A stretch of 64,000 bases of DNA from Paenibacillus sp. Marseille-Q4541 (GCF_018310695.1 NZ_JAGXCY010000001.1:124001-188000); one strand, 5' to 3'; counted from the stretch's first letter, positions 52,297 through 63,043 are shown. Numbers and translations: made by a program. The notes: generated from the sequence alone by a model not told the origin.

Positions 52297-54036
52297 TCAT
52301 TGCTCCGTAAGTACTTCAGCCCCTTTTTTGGTTTCCGCAAGTTTGAGCATTTCTTGTGCATGATGTCTTGTTTTTTCAGTAATTTCTACCCCGCCAAGCA
52401 TCCTTGCAAGTTCCATCACTCGGCCTTCTTCCGACAGAGCTTCAACTTGTGTCATGGTACGTTCATCATGTACATTTTTCTCAATTAAATATTGATGATC
52501 TGCCATACAAGCTACCTGTGGCAAGTGAGTAATAGAAAAAACCTGACAAGTCGAAGACAGCAGGAACAGCTTTTCGGCTATCGACTGAGCTGCTCTTCCA
52601 CTCACTCCGGTATCCACTTCATCAAAGATCAGTACAGGTATTTGATCATGTCTTGCAAAAATGCTTTTCAGAGCAAGCATAATCCGCGACATCTCACCAC
52701 CTGAAGCAATCTTACCTAGAGGACGAAGAGGTTCACCTGGATTCGCTGAAATCAGGAATTCTACGCTATCAATTCCTTGTTTTGTAATACGAATTCGTTG
52801 ACCATTCCATTCAAACCCTCTTGGATCTTCAATAACGGAAATTTGCGCTCTCATGGAAGTTCGTTCCATCTGCAAATCCTTTAGTTCACGCTCTACTTGC
52901 TCAGATAGTTCTTCTGCACATTTTTTGCGTGCGATACTCATCTCTTCCGCTGTAATGAGTAATTTTTCAAGATATCCATCACGTTCCGCAAGTAATTTTT
53001 CCAAACGTTCATCTTTATTTTCCAATTGATCGGTTTCCCTTTCAATCTGGGCATAATAGTTCAGAATGGTTTCCACATTGTCACCATATTTCCGTTTAAG
53101 ACCCGTAATCATGTTCAAACGTTCTTCGACTTCACCCAGCCGCTCGGGGTTGAATTCGATGTCGTCACGATATCCGCGAAGCTGAAAAGCCGCATCTTCC
53201 AATTGATAAAAAGCAGATTGAAGCTGTTCTAAAATTGGCTTAATCCCCTTTTGATCATAACCGCTTATATCTTCAAGCTTGGAGATAGCGAAACTGATTG
53301 CCTCCAGACCTTGAGATCCTTGAAGTAAATCATAAGCACCAGCAACAGAATCCATCATTTTTTCACTATGGGATAGTTTGACCTTTTCTTCATGCAGCAA
53401 TTCATCTTCACCTGGAACCAGATGTGCGGCTGCAATTTCCTCTAACTGAAACCGATACATATCAAGCAGTTGATATGCCTTCTGGCTCGATTCCTGGAGC
53501 TGCCGAAGCTCCTTTTCGACTTTCACAAATGCTTTGTACTGCTCTGTATATCTAAGCTTAATTGGACCTATGATACTTTCTCCATATGTATCGAGCAGTC
53601 CTAAGTGTTTCTCTGCTCGCAATAAACTTTGGTGTTCATGTTGTCCATGAATATTAATTAGTTGTTCTCCAACCTCGCGTAACATGGTTAAGTTAACAAG
53701 TTGTCCATTTATTCGAGACACACTTTTACCGGATGAAATTAACTCACGACGAATAATCAAATGTTCATCCGGTTTAGCCTGTATTCCAAGCTCCGCTAAT
53801 GTCTTCCATACGGGATGGGATCCTGATAATTCAAACATTGCTTCCATTTCAGCTTTGTCGCAGCCATAACGGATAAGCTCTGCCGATCCTCTTCCTCCGG
53901 CAATCAGACCTAGTGCATCTATAATTATGGATTTACCTGCACCGGTTTCCCCAGTTAACACGTGAAATCCAGCATGAAAATGAACATCTACGGCTTCAAC
54001 AACAGCCAAATTTCGAATAGATAGTGTAGAAAGCAC
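52297..54036 (-). CDS. recN: DNA repair protein RecN
   Basis: 579-residue SMC-like ATPase recruited early to double-strand breaks. Walker A GETGAGKS near residue 30, long central coiled coil (about 150-370), signature LGKIASGGEMSRIMLALK and Walker B LIFDEVDTGVSG. I start at GTG 54036: GGAGG lies 8 bases upstream and it gives the typical MLSTLSIRNLAVVE start; the ATG three codons earlier is too close to the ribosome site. Confidence 0.95.
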   Translation of the reverse strand: MLSTLSIRNLAVVEAVDVHFHAGFHVLTGETGAGKSIIIDALGLIAGGRGSAELIRYGCDKAEMEAMFELSGSHPVWKTLAELGIQAKPDEHLIIRRELISSGKSVSRINGQLVNLTMLREVGEQLINIHGQHEHQSLLRAEKHLGLLDTYGESIIGPIKLRYTEQYKAFVKVEKELRQLQESSQKAYQLLDMYRFQLEEIAAAHLVPGEDELLHEEKVKLSHSEKMMDSVAGAYDLLQGSQGLEAISFAISKLEDISGYDQKGIKPILEQLQSAFYQLEDAAFQLRGYRDDIEFNPERLGEVEERLNMITGLKRKYGDNVETILNYYAQIERETDQLENKDERLEKLLAERDGYLEKLLITAEEMSIARKKCAEELSEQVERELKDLQMERTSMRAQISVIEDPRGFEWNGQRIRITKQGIDSVEFLISANPGEPLRPLGKIASGGEMSRIMLALKSIFARHDQIPVLIFDEVDTGVSGRAAQSIAEKLFLLSSTCQVFSITHLPQVACMADHQYLIEKNVHDERTMTQVEALSEEGRVMELARMLGGVEITEKTRHHAQEMLKLAETKKGAEVLTEQ

Positions 54037-54193
54037 AGCATGCACCTCCGATGATCACGTATAGTACGTGTAAGTACGATTCCTCTAAAACACTCTTTAG
54101 GGAACGTCCGTTTGCTTTTTTCATCTTTGATTTATACTTTACACTATTTTCTTAAAAAAAGAAACATATGTTCGCCATGTTTTCTCGTTTTAT

Positions 54194-54643
54194 TTATGAA
54201 ATATACCCCATAATTTGATTGATGAAGGATTTACTGTTCTCTTCCGTTCTACATATAACAAGAATCGTATCATCACCGCTGATAGTTCCCATAATTTCCG
54301 GCCATTCGATGTTATCAAGCAGCGCAGCTACAGAATTTGCTGTACCCGGAAGAAACTTCATAACTACAAGATTAGTGGTGTAATCAATGCTAAGAAAATT
54401 ATCAACGAGCGCACGCTTTAATTTTTGTCCTGGATTATATCTCTGATCCGTTGGCAAAGAGTATTTATATCTGCCATCGTCTGTCGGAATTTTAATAAGG
54501 AGCAGTTCTTTGATGTCCCTTGAAACTGTTGCCTGCGTGACTTGATAACCTGACTTACGAAGTGCTTCCACTAGCTCGTCCTGAGTTTCAATATCATTTT
54601 GACTAATAATTTCGCGAATTTTAATGTGTCGTTGCCCTTTCAT
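54194..54643 (-). CDS. argR: Arginine repressor/activator ArgR (AhrC)
   Basis: 149-residue hexameric arginine-dependent regulator. Winged-helix N-terminal domain with [21 protein letters not shown] and recognition [16 protein letters not shown]-type [16 protein letters not shown]-terminal core binds arginine through [17 protein letters not shown] 54643 has GGAGG 5 bases upstream. In Bacillus it represses arginine biosynthesis; its position before recN is conserved. Confidence 0.96.
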   Translation of the reverse strand: MKGQRHIKIREIISQNDIETQDELVEALRKSGYQVTQATVSRDIKELLLIKIPTDDGRYKYSLPTDQRYNPGQKLKRALVDNFLSIDYTTNLVVMKFLPGTANSVAALLDNIEWPEIMGTISGDDTILVICRTEENSKSFINQIMGYIS

Positions 54644-54673
54644 ATATGCCTCCAATTGTTATGCTCTTTATTA

Positions 54674-55159
54674 TTAATATTCATCCCCTGGATCATATAG
54701 ATAATCATCTTCATCGAGTAATGTGATTCGTTTGACTGTATCTTCTTCTGTATCCACATATAAAAGTCCATCACAAGTGGGATAGAGTAACAGATAGGGG
54801 AGCAAACGATCTCTAAGTCCTGCACCCGTCCATTCAACCGGCATACGGCTACGTGACGTTTTCACTATATAAATCTCATCTTGTTTCTCAGCTACGTAGT
54901 CAATAAATAACCTGCTATATAGCGTATTTTGATTCACCTGGAAAGACAGCGGTACCTTAAGTTTTCCCCCGATCACCTCGTATCCTTCTCTTTCCAAAAG
55001 GTCTAGCGCAGGGTGTTCCTGTATCTCTTCATTCAGTACAAGATCAGGCACATGATCAGGTACCGGGTCCTGAATCCATTTTCTTACACCATATAGAATC
55101 CAGATCAAAACCACTACACCAAGGAAAGCAATAACCACTTTATCATATTGACCTTCCAT
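54674..55159 (-). CDS. Hypothetical membrane-anchored protein
   Basis: 161 residues. One N-terminal helix (about 8-26) is followed by a soluble domain. Its order LEREGYEVIGG...SRLFIDYVAEKQDEIYIVKTSR...DGLLYVD resembles a restriction-endonuclease-like (PD-(D/E)XK) fold, with Asp before and IVK where (D/E)XK would stand, so catalytic activity is doubtful. Acidic tail. Lies between tlyA and argR, where B. subtilis has no gene. Function unknown. Confidence 0.7.
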   Translation of the reverse strand: MEGQYDKVVIAFLGVVVLIWILYGVRKWIQDPVPDHVPDLVLNEEIQEHPALDLLEREGYEVIGGKLKVPLSFQVNQNTLYSRLFIDYVAEKQDEIYIVKTSRSRMPVEWTGAGLRDRLLPYLLLYPTCDGLLYVDTEEDTVKRITLLDEDDYLYDPGDEY

Positions 55160-55268
55160 AAAATCACCTCTACAGGAAACTATTCGTGAACAAAATTCAA
55201 TTTCCTGTACGAGTTAATATAATGGAGTTTCCCCTTTTCAGTAAAAGAAACTCATCCGAAGATGAGTT

Positions 55269-56096
55269 TCAGGTAAATGTATTAGATGCTTGCTTCACTA
55301 TGGACTGAATCAGAGCATCTGTATCTATGGAGGATTCAGTCCGGCTGTCTGTAGAGTTAAATCTCCAGTGAGCTAGAAACTCAATATTGCCTTCGCCCCC
55401 GGTAATCGGAGAAAAAGTAAGATCTTGAAGCTCAAGACCTAATTCTTTACCATAAGCAATAATGGAGTGTAACACCTCGGCGTGAACTTTCGGTTCCCGA
55501 ACAACACCTGTCTTTGGAACCTTCTCCCGCCCTGCCTCAAACTGAGGTTTGATCAGAGCAGCAATATCTGCAGGTTGCTTCAGCAGATTGAGTAGGGGTG
55601 GCAGGATGATTTTCAAGGAAATAAAAGATACATCGATGCTCGCTACATCCGGTACAGGCCCTATAAGATCTTCGGGAGTTACATATCTGAAATTAGTTCT
55701 TTCCATTACAGTTACCCGCGGATCATTACGGAGTGACCAATCTAATTGATTATAACCGACATCAATCGCATACACATGAGAAGCACCATGCTGAAGTGCA
55801 CAATCTGTAAAACCACCGGTAGAAGATCCAATATCGAGCATCGTTCTTCCTTCCATGTTCAAATGAAAATGTTTGATGGCCTTCTCCAGTTTTAAGCCTC
55901 CGCGGCCTACATAAGGATGAATTGCACCCTTTACTTTTAAGGTCGCTTCCCTAGGAACCTTCATTCCCGGTTTTTCAATGCGTTCTTCGTTAGCAAGGAC
56001 AAGTCCCGCCATAATAGCAGCCTTTGCCTTTTCCCTGCTTTCATAAAATCCTTGTTCCACCAATAATATATCAATTCGTTCTTTAGGGACTGACAT
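55269..56096 (-). CDS. tlyA: TlyA-family rRNA methyltransferase (YqxC)
   Basis: 275 residues. N-terminal S4 RNA-binding domain (RIDILLVEQGFYESREKAKAAIMAGLV), then an FtsJ-type methyltransferase with SAM site LDIGSSTGGFTDCALQHGA and VYAIDVGYNQLDW. TlyA methylates ribose of rRNA in mycobacteria; YqxC targets are not proven. ATG 56096 has AGGAG 6 bases upstream. Lies between dxs and the hypothetical/argR genes. Confidence 0.92.
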   Translation of the reverse strand: MSVPKERIDILLVEQGFYESREKAKAAIMAGLVLANEERIEKPGMKVPREATLKVKGAIHPYVGRGGLKLEKAIKHFHLNMEGRTMLDIGSSTGGFTDCALQHGASHVYAIDVGYNQLDWSLRNDPRVTVMERTNFRYVTPEDLIGPVPDVASIDVSFISLKIILPPLLNLLKQPADIAALIKPQFEAGREKVPKTGVVREPKVHAEVLHSIIAYGKELGLELQDLTFSPITGGEGNIEFLAHWRFNSTDSRTESSIDTDALIQSIVKQASNTFT

Positions 56097-56132
56097 GACT
56101 TTCTCCTGTTCCAAAATATTTAAGTGATGGGT

Positions 56133-58040
56133 TCAGGAAGGCAGGCTCGTTTTAGGAAGATCATAAGTGTACTGCAATTTCAACTTGCGCATTTCATCGC
56201 AAACTGCTTCTGCAGTCAGACCAACCTCTTCCCGTTGTTCCTTCACACTACCGTGCTCAACAAACAGATCCGGAATCCCCATAAGATGAACTTTCGCTTC
56301 ATGCATCCCTTCTTGAGAGAAGAATTCGAGAATGCTGCTACCAAGACTTCCTGCTTCGCAAGCTTCTTCAAGTACAATCATCTTCATATCCTTTTGAGCA
56401 AGTTCCAATAGGAGTTCACGGTCAAGAGGTTTGAAGAATCGGGCATTTACAATACTTACTTGCATGCCTTCCCGTTTGAGCGTTTCCGCTGCTTCTTCTG
56501 CCACCTGAATCATAGGACCTGCAGCGATAATACTGTAGTTTTCCCCTTGTCTTAGCGTTTCCCAAGTTCCAATCGGAATGGTCTTCAGTTCCTCATCCAT
56601 GGGTACACCAACAACATTCAATCTAGGATAGCGATAGGCAATCGGGCCGTCGTTATACTCAAGGGCAGTCTTCATCATATGTCTAAGTTCGTTCTCATCT
56701 TTTGGCATCATGACAACGATATTTGGAATATGACGTAAAAATGCAACATCGTAGACGCCTTGATGCGTTTCACCATCCGGTCCTACGAAACCGGCACGGT
56801 CAATAGCAATCATGACATTCGCGTTATGTCTGCAAATATCGTGCACAATTTGGTCATATGCTCTTTGCATAAATGTTGAATATACAGCAAACACAGGCTT
56901 GAGACCTTCCATAGCAAGCGATGCACACATGGTAGCCGCATGTTGCTCCGCAATTCCTACATCCACCATTCGATCAGGGAATTCCTTACTGAAAGGGATA
57001 AGTCCTGAACCACCTGGCATTGCAGGAGTGACTGCGACAATGCGGTCATCCTGTTTGGCGAGTTCAATTAGCGTTTTTCCGAATATATCCGTATACATCG
57101 GATTCCCTACTGATTTAAGCACTTGACCCGATTCAATCTTGTAAGGAGAAATACCGTGCCATTTAACAGAATCCGCTTCGGCCGGTTTATACCCCTTACC
57201 TTTGGTTGTTACTGCATGAACGAGAACAGGACCATTTACATTATCCGCTTGTTTGAAGGTCTCAATAAGCTTCGGCAGATCATGACCATCAACAGGGCCA
57301 AGATAAGTAAATCCAAGTTCTTCAAAAAGCACACCCGGTACCATCATATATTTAAAACTGTCTTTCAGCCATCCAGCTGATTTCGCCAATCTACCACCAA
57401 TTGCAGGTATTTTATTCAAAAGAAACTCTACTTCATCTTTTGCTTTCAAGTAATGACGATCCGAACGAATCTTACTCAAATAATTATGCATTGCCCCAAC
57501 ATTAGGAGCAATCGACATTTCATTATCATTAAGTATGACCATCATTTTCTTCTGTTCATGACCAATATGGTTTAACGCTTCAAAAGCCATCCCGCCAGTT
57601 AATGCACCGTCACCAATAATCGCAATGACCTTGTTGTCTTCACCTTTCAGATCCCTAGCATACGCCATCCCCATGGCAGCTGAAAGTGAAGTACTGCTGT
57701 GACCGGCTTCCCAGACGTCATGTTCACTTTCGTTTCGTTTCACAAATCCGGACATCCCCTTATATTTGCGAAGCGTATCAAAGCGATCCTTACGGCCTGT
57801 AAGAATCTTATGAACATAAGATTGATGGCCTACGTCATATATCATTTTATCTTTTGGACTGTTATAGCAGTAATGCAGGGCAACCGTGAGCTCTACCACT
57901 CCCAAATTCGGCGCCAGATGCCCCCCTGTGTACGATAGCTTCTCAATGAGAAATTGACGTATTTCTCCTGATAGAGAGACTAATTCATCCACAGACAATG
58001 ATTTCAGATCGTTAGGTTCCTTAATTTGTGGAAGCAGCAC
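56133..58040 (-). CDS. dxs: 1-deoxy-D-xylulose-5-phosphate synthase
   Basis: 635-residue thiamine-diphosphate enzyme that starts the MEP isoprenoid pathway from pyruvate and glyceraldehyde 3-phosphate. N-terminal cofactor site [18 protein letters not shown] with LNDNEMSI, and central [13 protein letters not shown]. The GTG at 58040 is preferred (GGGG 7 bases upstream; length equal to homologues); the frame is open 23 codons further. Lies with ispA and xseAB. Confidence 0.96.
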   Translation of the reverse strand: MLLPQIKEPNDLKSLSVDELVSLSGEIRQFLIEKLSYTGGHLAPNLGVVELTVALHYCYNSPKDKMIYDVGHQSYVHKILTGRKDRFDTLRKYKGMSGFVKRNESEHDVWEAGHSSTSLSAAMGMAYARDLKGEDNKVIAIIGDGALTGGMAFEALNHIGHEQKKMMVILNDNEMSIAPNVGAMHNYLSKIRSDRHYLKAKDEVEFLLNKIPAIGGRLAKSAGWLKDSFKYMMVPGVLFEELGFTYLGPVDGHDLPKLIETFKQADNVNGPVLVHAVTTKGKGYKPAEADSVKWHGISPYKIESGQVLKSVGNPMYTDIFGKTLIELAKQDDRIVAVTPAMPGGSGLIPFSKEFPDRMVDVGIAEQHAATMCASLAMEGLKPVFAVYSTFMQRAYDQIVHDICRHNANVMIAIDRAGFVGPDGETHQGVYDVAFLRHIPNIVVMMPKDENELRHMMKTALEYNDGPIAYRYPRLNVVGVPMDEELKTIPIGTWETLRQGENYSIIAAGPMIQVAEEAAETLKREGMQVSIVNARFFKPLDRELLLELAQKDMKMIVLEEACEAGSLGSSILEFFSQEGMHEAKVHLMGIPDLFVEHGSVKEQREEVGLTAEAVCDEMRKLKLQYTYDLPKTSLPS

Positions 58041-58167
58041 GTGAAATCCCCGCTTTCCTTCATAAATTTTTGATAAGTGTCTATATATATACGCATCATT
58101 ATACCACAATACACCTTAAATCATAAATTTCGTCATATTTCGATCATGAATAAGGAGCATTATTAGA

Positions 58168-59070
58168 TTAATGATCACGTTTCATAAGATAGTCAGCGAT
58201 CTCAAATAGCCGTTCAGGTTCAGGAATATTACCTTGAATCAGAGCATTTTTAGCCGATTTCGTAAGGCGTTCCACCTCAGCTATGGATTCATCCATCCCA
58301 ATAAAATAAGGATAAGTTACCTTTTGCTGAGCTACATCACTTTGCGTTTTCTTACCGAGCTTCTGCTCATCACCAACCAGATCAAGGATATCGTCTTGTA
58401 TCTGAAAAGCAAGCCCCAAATCCCGGCCAAAAATACGCAAAGCCTCAAGTTGTTCCTCATTAGCCCCTGCAATACGTCCACCAGCTACAAGTGAGAAAAT
58501 CATCAAATCGCCTGTTTTGTGAAGATGGATATACTCCAGCTGAGACATGGAGGTCATTCCTTGTTCGCCTTCCATATCGGCAACTTGACCACCAACCATC
58601 CCCCGTGCACCCGCATATTCAGACAAGTCCTCTACGATATCAAGTAGTCGATCTGCTGGAATACCATATTTACGTCCAGATTGAATGATGCTGTAAAAGG
58701 CATGGGTTAATAGCGCATCACCCGCTAAAATAGCCATCGCTTCCCCGTACACCTTATGATTCGTTAATCTTCCTCTGCGATAATCATCATTATCCATTGC
58801 AGGCAGGTCATCGTGGATGAGCGAGTACGTATGTACCATTTCTACGGCGGCTGCTACCGGCAGTGCCGCACTACGCTCTACTCCAAAGGCTTCTGTCCCT
58901 GCAATAACAAGCAAAGGGCGAAGTCTTTTTCCACCCGCCATCAGCGAATACATCATCGATTCTTTTAAATGACTAGGAACATCCCAATGTTCAGGCAAAA
59001 TATTTCCAAGTTCGCTAGCCATTACATCAGCTATATCTTGGATATATAGTTCTACGGAAGGTCTCGTCAC
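58168..59070 (-). CDS. ispA: Farnesyl diphosphate synthase (polyprenyl synthetase)
   Basis: 300-residue short-chain prenyl synthase. First Asp-rich motif LIHDDLPAMDNDD and second FQIQDDILDL bind Mg-diphosphate; GGKRLRP and chain-length region before the first motif suit a C15 product. GTG 59070 start overlaps the xseB stop by four bases. It uses products of the MEP pathway initiated by neighbouring dxs. Confidence 0.93.
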   Translation of the reverse strand: MTRPSVELYIQDIADVMASELGNILPEHWDVPSHLKESMMYSLMAGGKRLRPLLVIAGTEAFGVERSAALPVAAAVEMVHTYSLIHDDLPAMDNDDYRRGRLTNHKVYGEAMAILAGDALLTHAFYSIIQSGRKYGIPADRLLDIVEDLSEYAGARGMVGGQVADMEGEQGMTSMSQLEYIHLHKTGDLMIFSLVAGGRIAGANEEQLEALRIFGRDLGLAFQIQDDILDLVGDEQKLGKKTQSDVAQQKVTYPYFIGMDESIAEVERLTKSAKNALIQGNIPEPERLFEIADYLMKRDH

Positions 59071-59324
59071 AAAGAGACACCGCCCTCTTCTTCGGTTCCT
59101 CCAAATGCTTTCTTACGATAAGCCCCGTCTTCTTCTACAATGATTTCAATCTTACGTTCTACTTGTTCAAGCTTTTGATTGCAGAGCTGAGATAGTTTCA
59201 TTCCGCGCTGGAATAGCTCAATCGCTTGTTCCAATGGAACATCACCTCGTTCGAGCTGGTTTACGACTTGTTCGAGCTCAGACATTGCTGCCTCAAAACT
59301 GAGTTCCGCTTCATTTGCCATCAT
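59067..59324 (-). CDS. xseB: Exodeoxyribonuclease VII small subunit
   Basis: 85-residue helical subunit: LSFEAAMSELEQVVNQLERGDVPLEQAIELFQRG is the family core. It wraps XseA and is needed for exonuclease VII. Overlaps xseA by 14 bases and ispA by 4, so all three are coupled. GGAGG lies 6 bases before the ATG. Confidence 0.96.
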   Translation of the reverse strand: MMANEAELSFEAAMSELEQVVNQLERGDVPLEQAIELFQRGMKLSQLCNQKLEQVERKIEIIVEEDGAYRKKAFGGTEEEGGVSL

Positions 59325-60672
59325 TATTTTCCTCCTTTATTTCCCAAACCTGACAGGAGAGTCCACCATCGCTGAGCTTAATCTTGATTACATCACCTGG
59401 TAGTACATCTTTTGTTGATTTCACAAGGTGTTTTTCGTCCTCATTATATACAAGGCTGTATCCTCTTGACATAACTTTCAAAGGACTCAAGGCATCTAGA
59501 TGCCTTAAGTTTGATCCTAGTTGCTGCCGCGTTTCTTTAAGTTGAACACGCATTGCTGCCTCCAGTTGTCTCCGATTTTGTACAACCTGTCTCTTGGCTG
59601 AGGCAACCTGCTCCGCAGGGTTAAACCTAGACAATGATATCTTCATCCGCTCCCGCTTTTCGCGTGCGAAACGCAATTTGGAATCTGTAGAGCGCTGGAG
59701 CCTCATCGTTAGTTGATCTAAACGCTCTGTGTGTTGAATAAGCGAACGGCTAGGATTTACGAGCACTGAAGAACGTGACAGTCTATTCAGTCGCTCACGT
59801 CCGTGTCTCGCACTAGTCATCAAACTTTGCTTTAATCTACGCTGTATGATGTCAACCTGGTCTTTCAGTTCCATTTGATGCGGAACAGCAAGTTCTGCTG
59901 CCGCTGTCGGCGTAGCCGCTCGAATATCTGCTGCAAAATCTGCAATCGTAAAGTCCGTTTCATGACCTACAGCAGAAATAACCGGAATCCCAGACTCCGT
60001 AATCGCTCTAGCCACCGTTTCTTCATTAAAGGCCCAAAGTTCTTCCAGAGAACCGCCGCCCCGTCCTACAATTACCACATCGGCTTCTGCCATATGATTA
60101 ACCGCACGAAGCGCCCTTACAATCGAAGGAGCTGCCGCTTTACCTTGCACAACTACAGGATACAAAATAACCTCAGCAAGTGGATAGCGGCGAGTGATCG
60201 TGGTAATGATATCTCTCACTGCTGCACCAGTCGGTGAGGTGACTACGCCAATGGTTTTCGGAAAGCGAGGCAGCGCGCGTTTGCGTTCTGCCGCAAAAAG
60301 CCCTTCCTGCTCCAACTTCTTTTTCAACTGTTCATAAGCCAAATACAGACTGCCGATACCGTCAGGCTGCATTTGAGTAGCATAAAATTGATATTGTCCA
60401 TCTCGTTCAAATACGGTTATATTTCCTTGAGCAATGACTCTTGCGCCTTCCTTCGGGATGAAGGGAAGCCTGCGATTATGTGTTGCAAACATAATCGACT
60501 TAATCCGGCTTCCTTCATCTTTCAGGGTAAAGTACATATGACCACTTGAATGATGAGTAAAATTCGATATTTCTCCCCGAATCCATACGTTCGATAGCAG
60601 GGCATCCGAATCCATTTTCATTCGAATATATCGATTGATATCTTTTATAGAATAAATGCGCTGTTCTGCCAT
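59311..60672 (-). CDS. xseA: Exodeoxyribonuclease VII large subunit
   Basis: 453-residue catalytic subunit that degrades single-stranded DNA to short oligonucleotides. N-terminal OB fold (VWIRGEISNFTHHSSGHMYFTLKDE), catalytic centre with GVVTSPTGAAVRDI and VIVGRGGGSLEELWAFN, and a long coiled-coil C-terminal part. Sits between folD and xseB. Confidence 0.96.
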   Translation of the reverse strand: MAEQRIYSIKDINRYIRMKMDSDALLSNVWIRGEISNFTHHSSGHMYFTLKDEGSRIKSIMFATHNRRLPFIPKEGARVIAQGNITVFERDGQYQFYATQMQPDGIGSLYLAYEQLKKKLEQEGLFAAERKRALPRFPKTIGVVTSPTGAAVRDIITTITRRYPLAEVILYPVVVQGKAAAPSIVRALRAVNHMAEADVVIVGRGGGSLEELWAFNEETVARAITESGIPVISAVGHETDFTIADFAADIRAATPTAAAELAVPHQMELKDQVDIIQRRLKQSLMTSARHGRERLNRLSRSSVLVNPSRSLIQHTERLDQLTMRLQRSTDSKLRFAREKRERMKISLSRFNPAEQVASAKRQVVQNRRQLEAAMRVQLKETRQQLGSNLRHLDALSPLKVMSRGYSLVYNEDEKHLVKSTKDVLPGDVIKIKLSDGGLSCQVWEIKEENNDGK

Positions 60673-60687
60673 CAGAACACTCCTTTT

Positions 60688-61545
60688 TTAATTCAGACCG
60701 TGAGCACGTTTTGCGGAAAGCAGCGTATTTTGCATTAACATCGTAATTGTCATCGGACCTACTCCGCCAGGAACAGGGGTGATCGGTCCCGAAATTGTTT
60801 TTGCACTCTCAAAATCAACATCGCCAGCAAGTTTTCCGTTCTCTAGACGATTCATACCTACGTCGATAACAACAGCGCCTTCTTTGATATAACTAGCGTC
60901 AATAAAATTAGCACGGCCAATCGCGACAACAAGTATATCTGCTTGCTTCGCAAGCTCCTTCATATTTGCTGTACGTGAATGACACATTGTAACTGTAGCA
61001 TTTTCACGCTGTAGAAGAAGAGATACTGGTTTACCTACAATGTTACTGCGTCCAATTACAACCGCATGTTTCCCACTCATTTCAATACCCGTCCGCTTAA
61101 TAAGTTCAATCACTCCAGCAGGGGTACAAGGGAGCAAACTATCGTCTCCAATCACCAGATTACCTACGTTAACAGGATGGAATCCATCTACATCTTTCTC
61201 AACGGAGATTGCATTAATGACCTTCTTCTCATCAATATGCCCAGGAAGAGGTAATTGCACCAAAATCCCATTAATACTCATCTGGCGGTTTAGTCGATCA
61301 ACTAATGTAAGTAAGTCTTCTTCTGAGGTATCTGCCGAAAGACGGTGTACTTCAGAGTAAAATCCAAGATCATGGCATGCTTTTTCTTTATTGCGAACAT
61401 AAACTTGTGAAGCTGGGTCTTCTCCAACAAGAACTACGGCAAGCCCAGGAACAACACCTTGCTCCTTCAGCTGTGCAACTTCTTCCGTTATTCCTTTACG
61501 AATCTCTTCAGATACTTGTTTTCCGCTAATAATCGTTGCCGTCAT
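60688..61545 (-). CDS. folD: Methylenetetrahydrofolate dehydrogenase/cyclohydrolase FolD
   Basis: 285-residue bifunctional enzyme in one-carbon metabolism. Catalytic Lys in [14 protein letters not shown], the substrate-binding VQLPLPGHI motif, NADP site [14 protein letters not shown] and [13 protein letters not shown] near the C-terminus. GGGAGAG lies 7 bases upstream. Part of the nusB-folD-xseA chain. Confidence 0.96.
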   Translation of the reverse strand: MTATIISGKQVSEEIRKGITEEVAQLKEQGVVPGLAVVLVGEDPASQVYVRNKEKACHDLGFYSEVHRLSADTSEEDLLTLVDRLNRQMSINGILVQLPLPGHIDEKKVINAISVEKDVDGFHPVNVGNLVIGDDSLLPCTPAGVIELIKRTGIEMSGKHAVVIGRSNIVGKPVSLLLQRENATVTMCHSRTANMKELAKQADILVVAIGRANFIDASYIKEGAVVIDVGMNRLENGKLAGDVDFESAKTISGPITPVPGGVGPMTITMLMQNTLLSAKRAHGLN

Positions 61546-61568
61546 GTCTCTTCTCTCCCTTGATTTGA

Positions 61569-62018
61569 CTAGAGGTTTGATTTTAAAGTTTCGATATCTT
61601 GAATCATTTTTCCAAGTACACCATTAACGAATTTACCGGATTCAACCGTTCCAAAATGCTTGGACAATTCGATCGCCTCGTTAACGGATACTTTTGCTGG
61701 TACATCTTCACGGTACAACATCTCATAGGTTGCCAATCTCAAAATTTGACGATCGACTCTGGACAAGCGGCTCACTTGCCACCCTTTCAAGTAATCTACG
61801 AGAAGACGATCGAGAGCATCCTTATTCTCCCAAATACCGCGAACATGTTCAAGCACATACTCATGCATGACAGCCTCGTTTTTAATTTCTACTTCCCCTT
61901 CATTCTCCTCGGCAGCTTCCTCAAACAGCATGTTCACCGCTTGCTTCGCTTCAACCTCATTCATTTCCATATAATACAGACTTTGTACTACAATTTCCCT
62001 CGCCAAACGTCTTTTCAT
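61569..62018 (-). CDS. nusB: Transcription antitermination factor NusB
   Basis: 149-residue all-helical RNA-binding protein of the rRNA antitermination complex with NusE. Core motifs: [19 protein letters not shown] and the C-terminal [38 protein letters not shown] lies 6 bases before the ATG. Follows the DUF2273 gene after 144 bases, which is longer than other gaps here. Confidence 0.96.
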   Translation of the reverse strand: MKRRLAREIVVQSLYYMEMNEVEAKQAVNMLFEEAAEENEGEVEIKNEAVMHEYVLEHVRGIWENKDALDRLLVDYLKGWQVSRLSRVDRQILRLATYEMLYREDVPAKVSVNEAIELSKHFGTVESGKFVNGVLGKMIQDIETLKSNL

Positions 62019-62162
62019 GTCCTGCCTCCTGCTTCATTTACATATACATAACTTATTATTCTTATTCTTCACACAAAAAAACCTATGGCATGCTTATTTT
62101 TACCAAAAATGGACATGTAGAAACTGCAGCTCTTTTTGGCGAAAAACAGCATATCACAGGTT

Positions 62163-62396
62163 TTATTTGAATGGACGCCAGCGCTCAGATAGATACCCCA
62201 ACCAGTTTCTCCAAGGAAAAACAAACTGCAATTTCTGATCACTTCTTCTACCAAGCGTATATCCTATAAAAACCACGAGTGCAAAGAACAACATATCCCA
62301 AAAACCAAAAATCAAATAAACAATACCAAAAAAGATACCTCCGGCAATTCCAGTAATCCGCCCTTTATGACTCTCCCAGATTTCTTTCCACGGCAT
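62163..62396 (-). CDS. DUF2273 small membrane protein
   Basis: 77 residues with two helices (about 16-33 and 37-53). The GRITGIAGGIFFGIVYLIFGFWD segment and short GYTLGRRSD stretch are typical of DUF2273, found next to Asp23/AmaP genes. AGAGGTG precedes the ATG. Function unknown; cotranscribed with amaP and the Asp23-like gene. Confidence 0.85.
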   Translation of the reverse strand: MPWKEIWESHKGRITGIAGGIFFGIVYLIFGFWDMLFFALVVFIGYTLGRRSDQKLQFVFPWRNWLGYLSERWRPFK

Positions 62397-62409
62397 CCTT
62401 GAGTCACCT

Positions 62410-62949
62410 CTATTCTACTCGACTCTTATAGTTCGGTGATTGCACAAGATTAGCAATATATACCGATACATGAGATACCGGGATTCCTGTAATTTCCTGC
62501 ACATAGTCATGAATTGCTTTTTGCAATTCTGTCGTCAGCTGTGGGATCGAACTCTCCCCATCTACAATCGCACGAATCGTAATCTCAAGTCCAGCTTCGG
62601 TCACTTGAATGCGAGACTTCACATCCCGGATACCACGAAATCTGGATGAAGCTTTCAAACAAAGATTCTCAATCGTTTCCATCGAAATCTGAACATCCCC
62701 ATATTCAGTCCGTTGATCAACAGAAGGAAGGGAAGCTTGATCTCTGCGTACAGAGATATAGAAGAACCGAATGCTGAGCAGAAATAGTACAGCGGCAACA
62801 GAATAAATAATGATGGTCGTCATTTGTTCATTCTGCCCCAGTATATTTCCAGGAGCCAGACCGCTTAAAAGGAGGATAATCAGTACAGATATAATGCCAA
62901 CACTTAAACTGTAAATAAACAGCAAAAGCCTGTCCAGTATTTTAGCCAC
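62410..62949 (-). CDS. amaP: Alkaline shock response membrane anchor protein AmaP
   Basis: 179-residue protein with two membrane helices (about 10-31 and 47-66) and a cytoplasmic domain that continues with an Asp23-like fold (SMETIENLCLKASSRF and VTEAGLEITIRAIVDGE). Staphylococcal AmaP fixes Asp23 to the membrane. GTG 62949 is chosen because GAGGAGG lies about 11 bases upstream; a TTG eight codons earlier is less likely. Follows the Asp23-like gene. Confidence 0.85.
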   Translation of the reverse strand: MAKILDRLLLFIYSLSVGIISVLIILLLSGLAPGNILGQNEQMTTIIIYSVAAVLFLLSIRFFYISVRRDQASLPSVDQRTEYGDVQISMETIENLCLKASSRFRGIRDVKSRIQVTEAGLEITIRAIVDGESSIPQLTTELQKAIHDYVQEITGIPVSHVSVYIANLVQSPNYKSRVE

Positions 62950-63012
62950 GAACAGAGTAACCTCCTCAATCAACCTGTAAATACGCCTTTTTAACCAATC
63001 AAAAAAGGGAAG

Positions 63013-63043
63013 GACTAAACCCCTGGTGAAATCACCGGGGGTT
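63013..63043. other. Hairpin between asp23-like gene and amaP
   Basis: Near-perfect stem CTAAACCCC(T)GGTG/CACC(G)GGGGTTTAG with an AAAT loop, just after the Asp23-like gene. On the minus strand no tight T tract follows, so it may be a processing or attenuation site instead of a full terminator. Confidence 0.55.
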
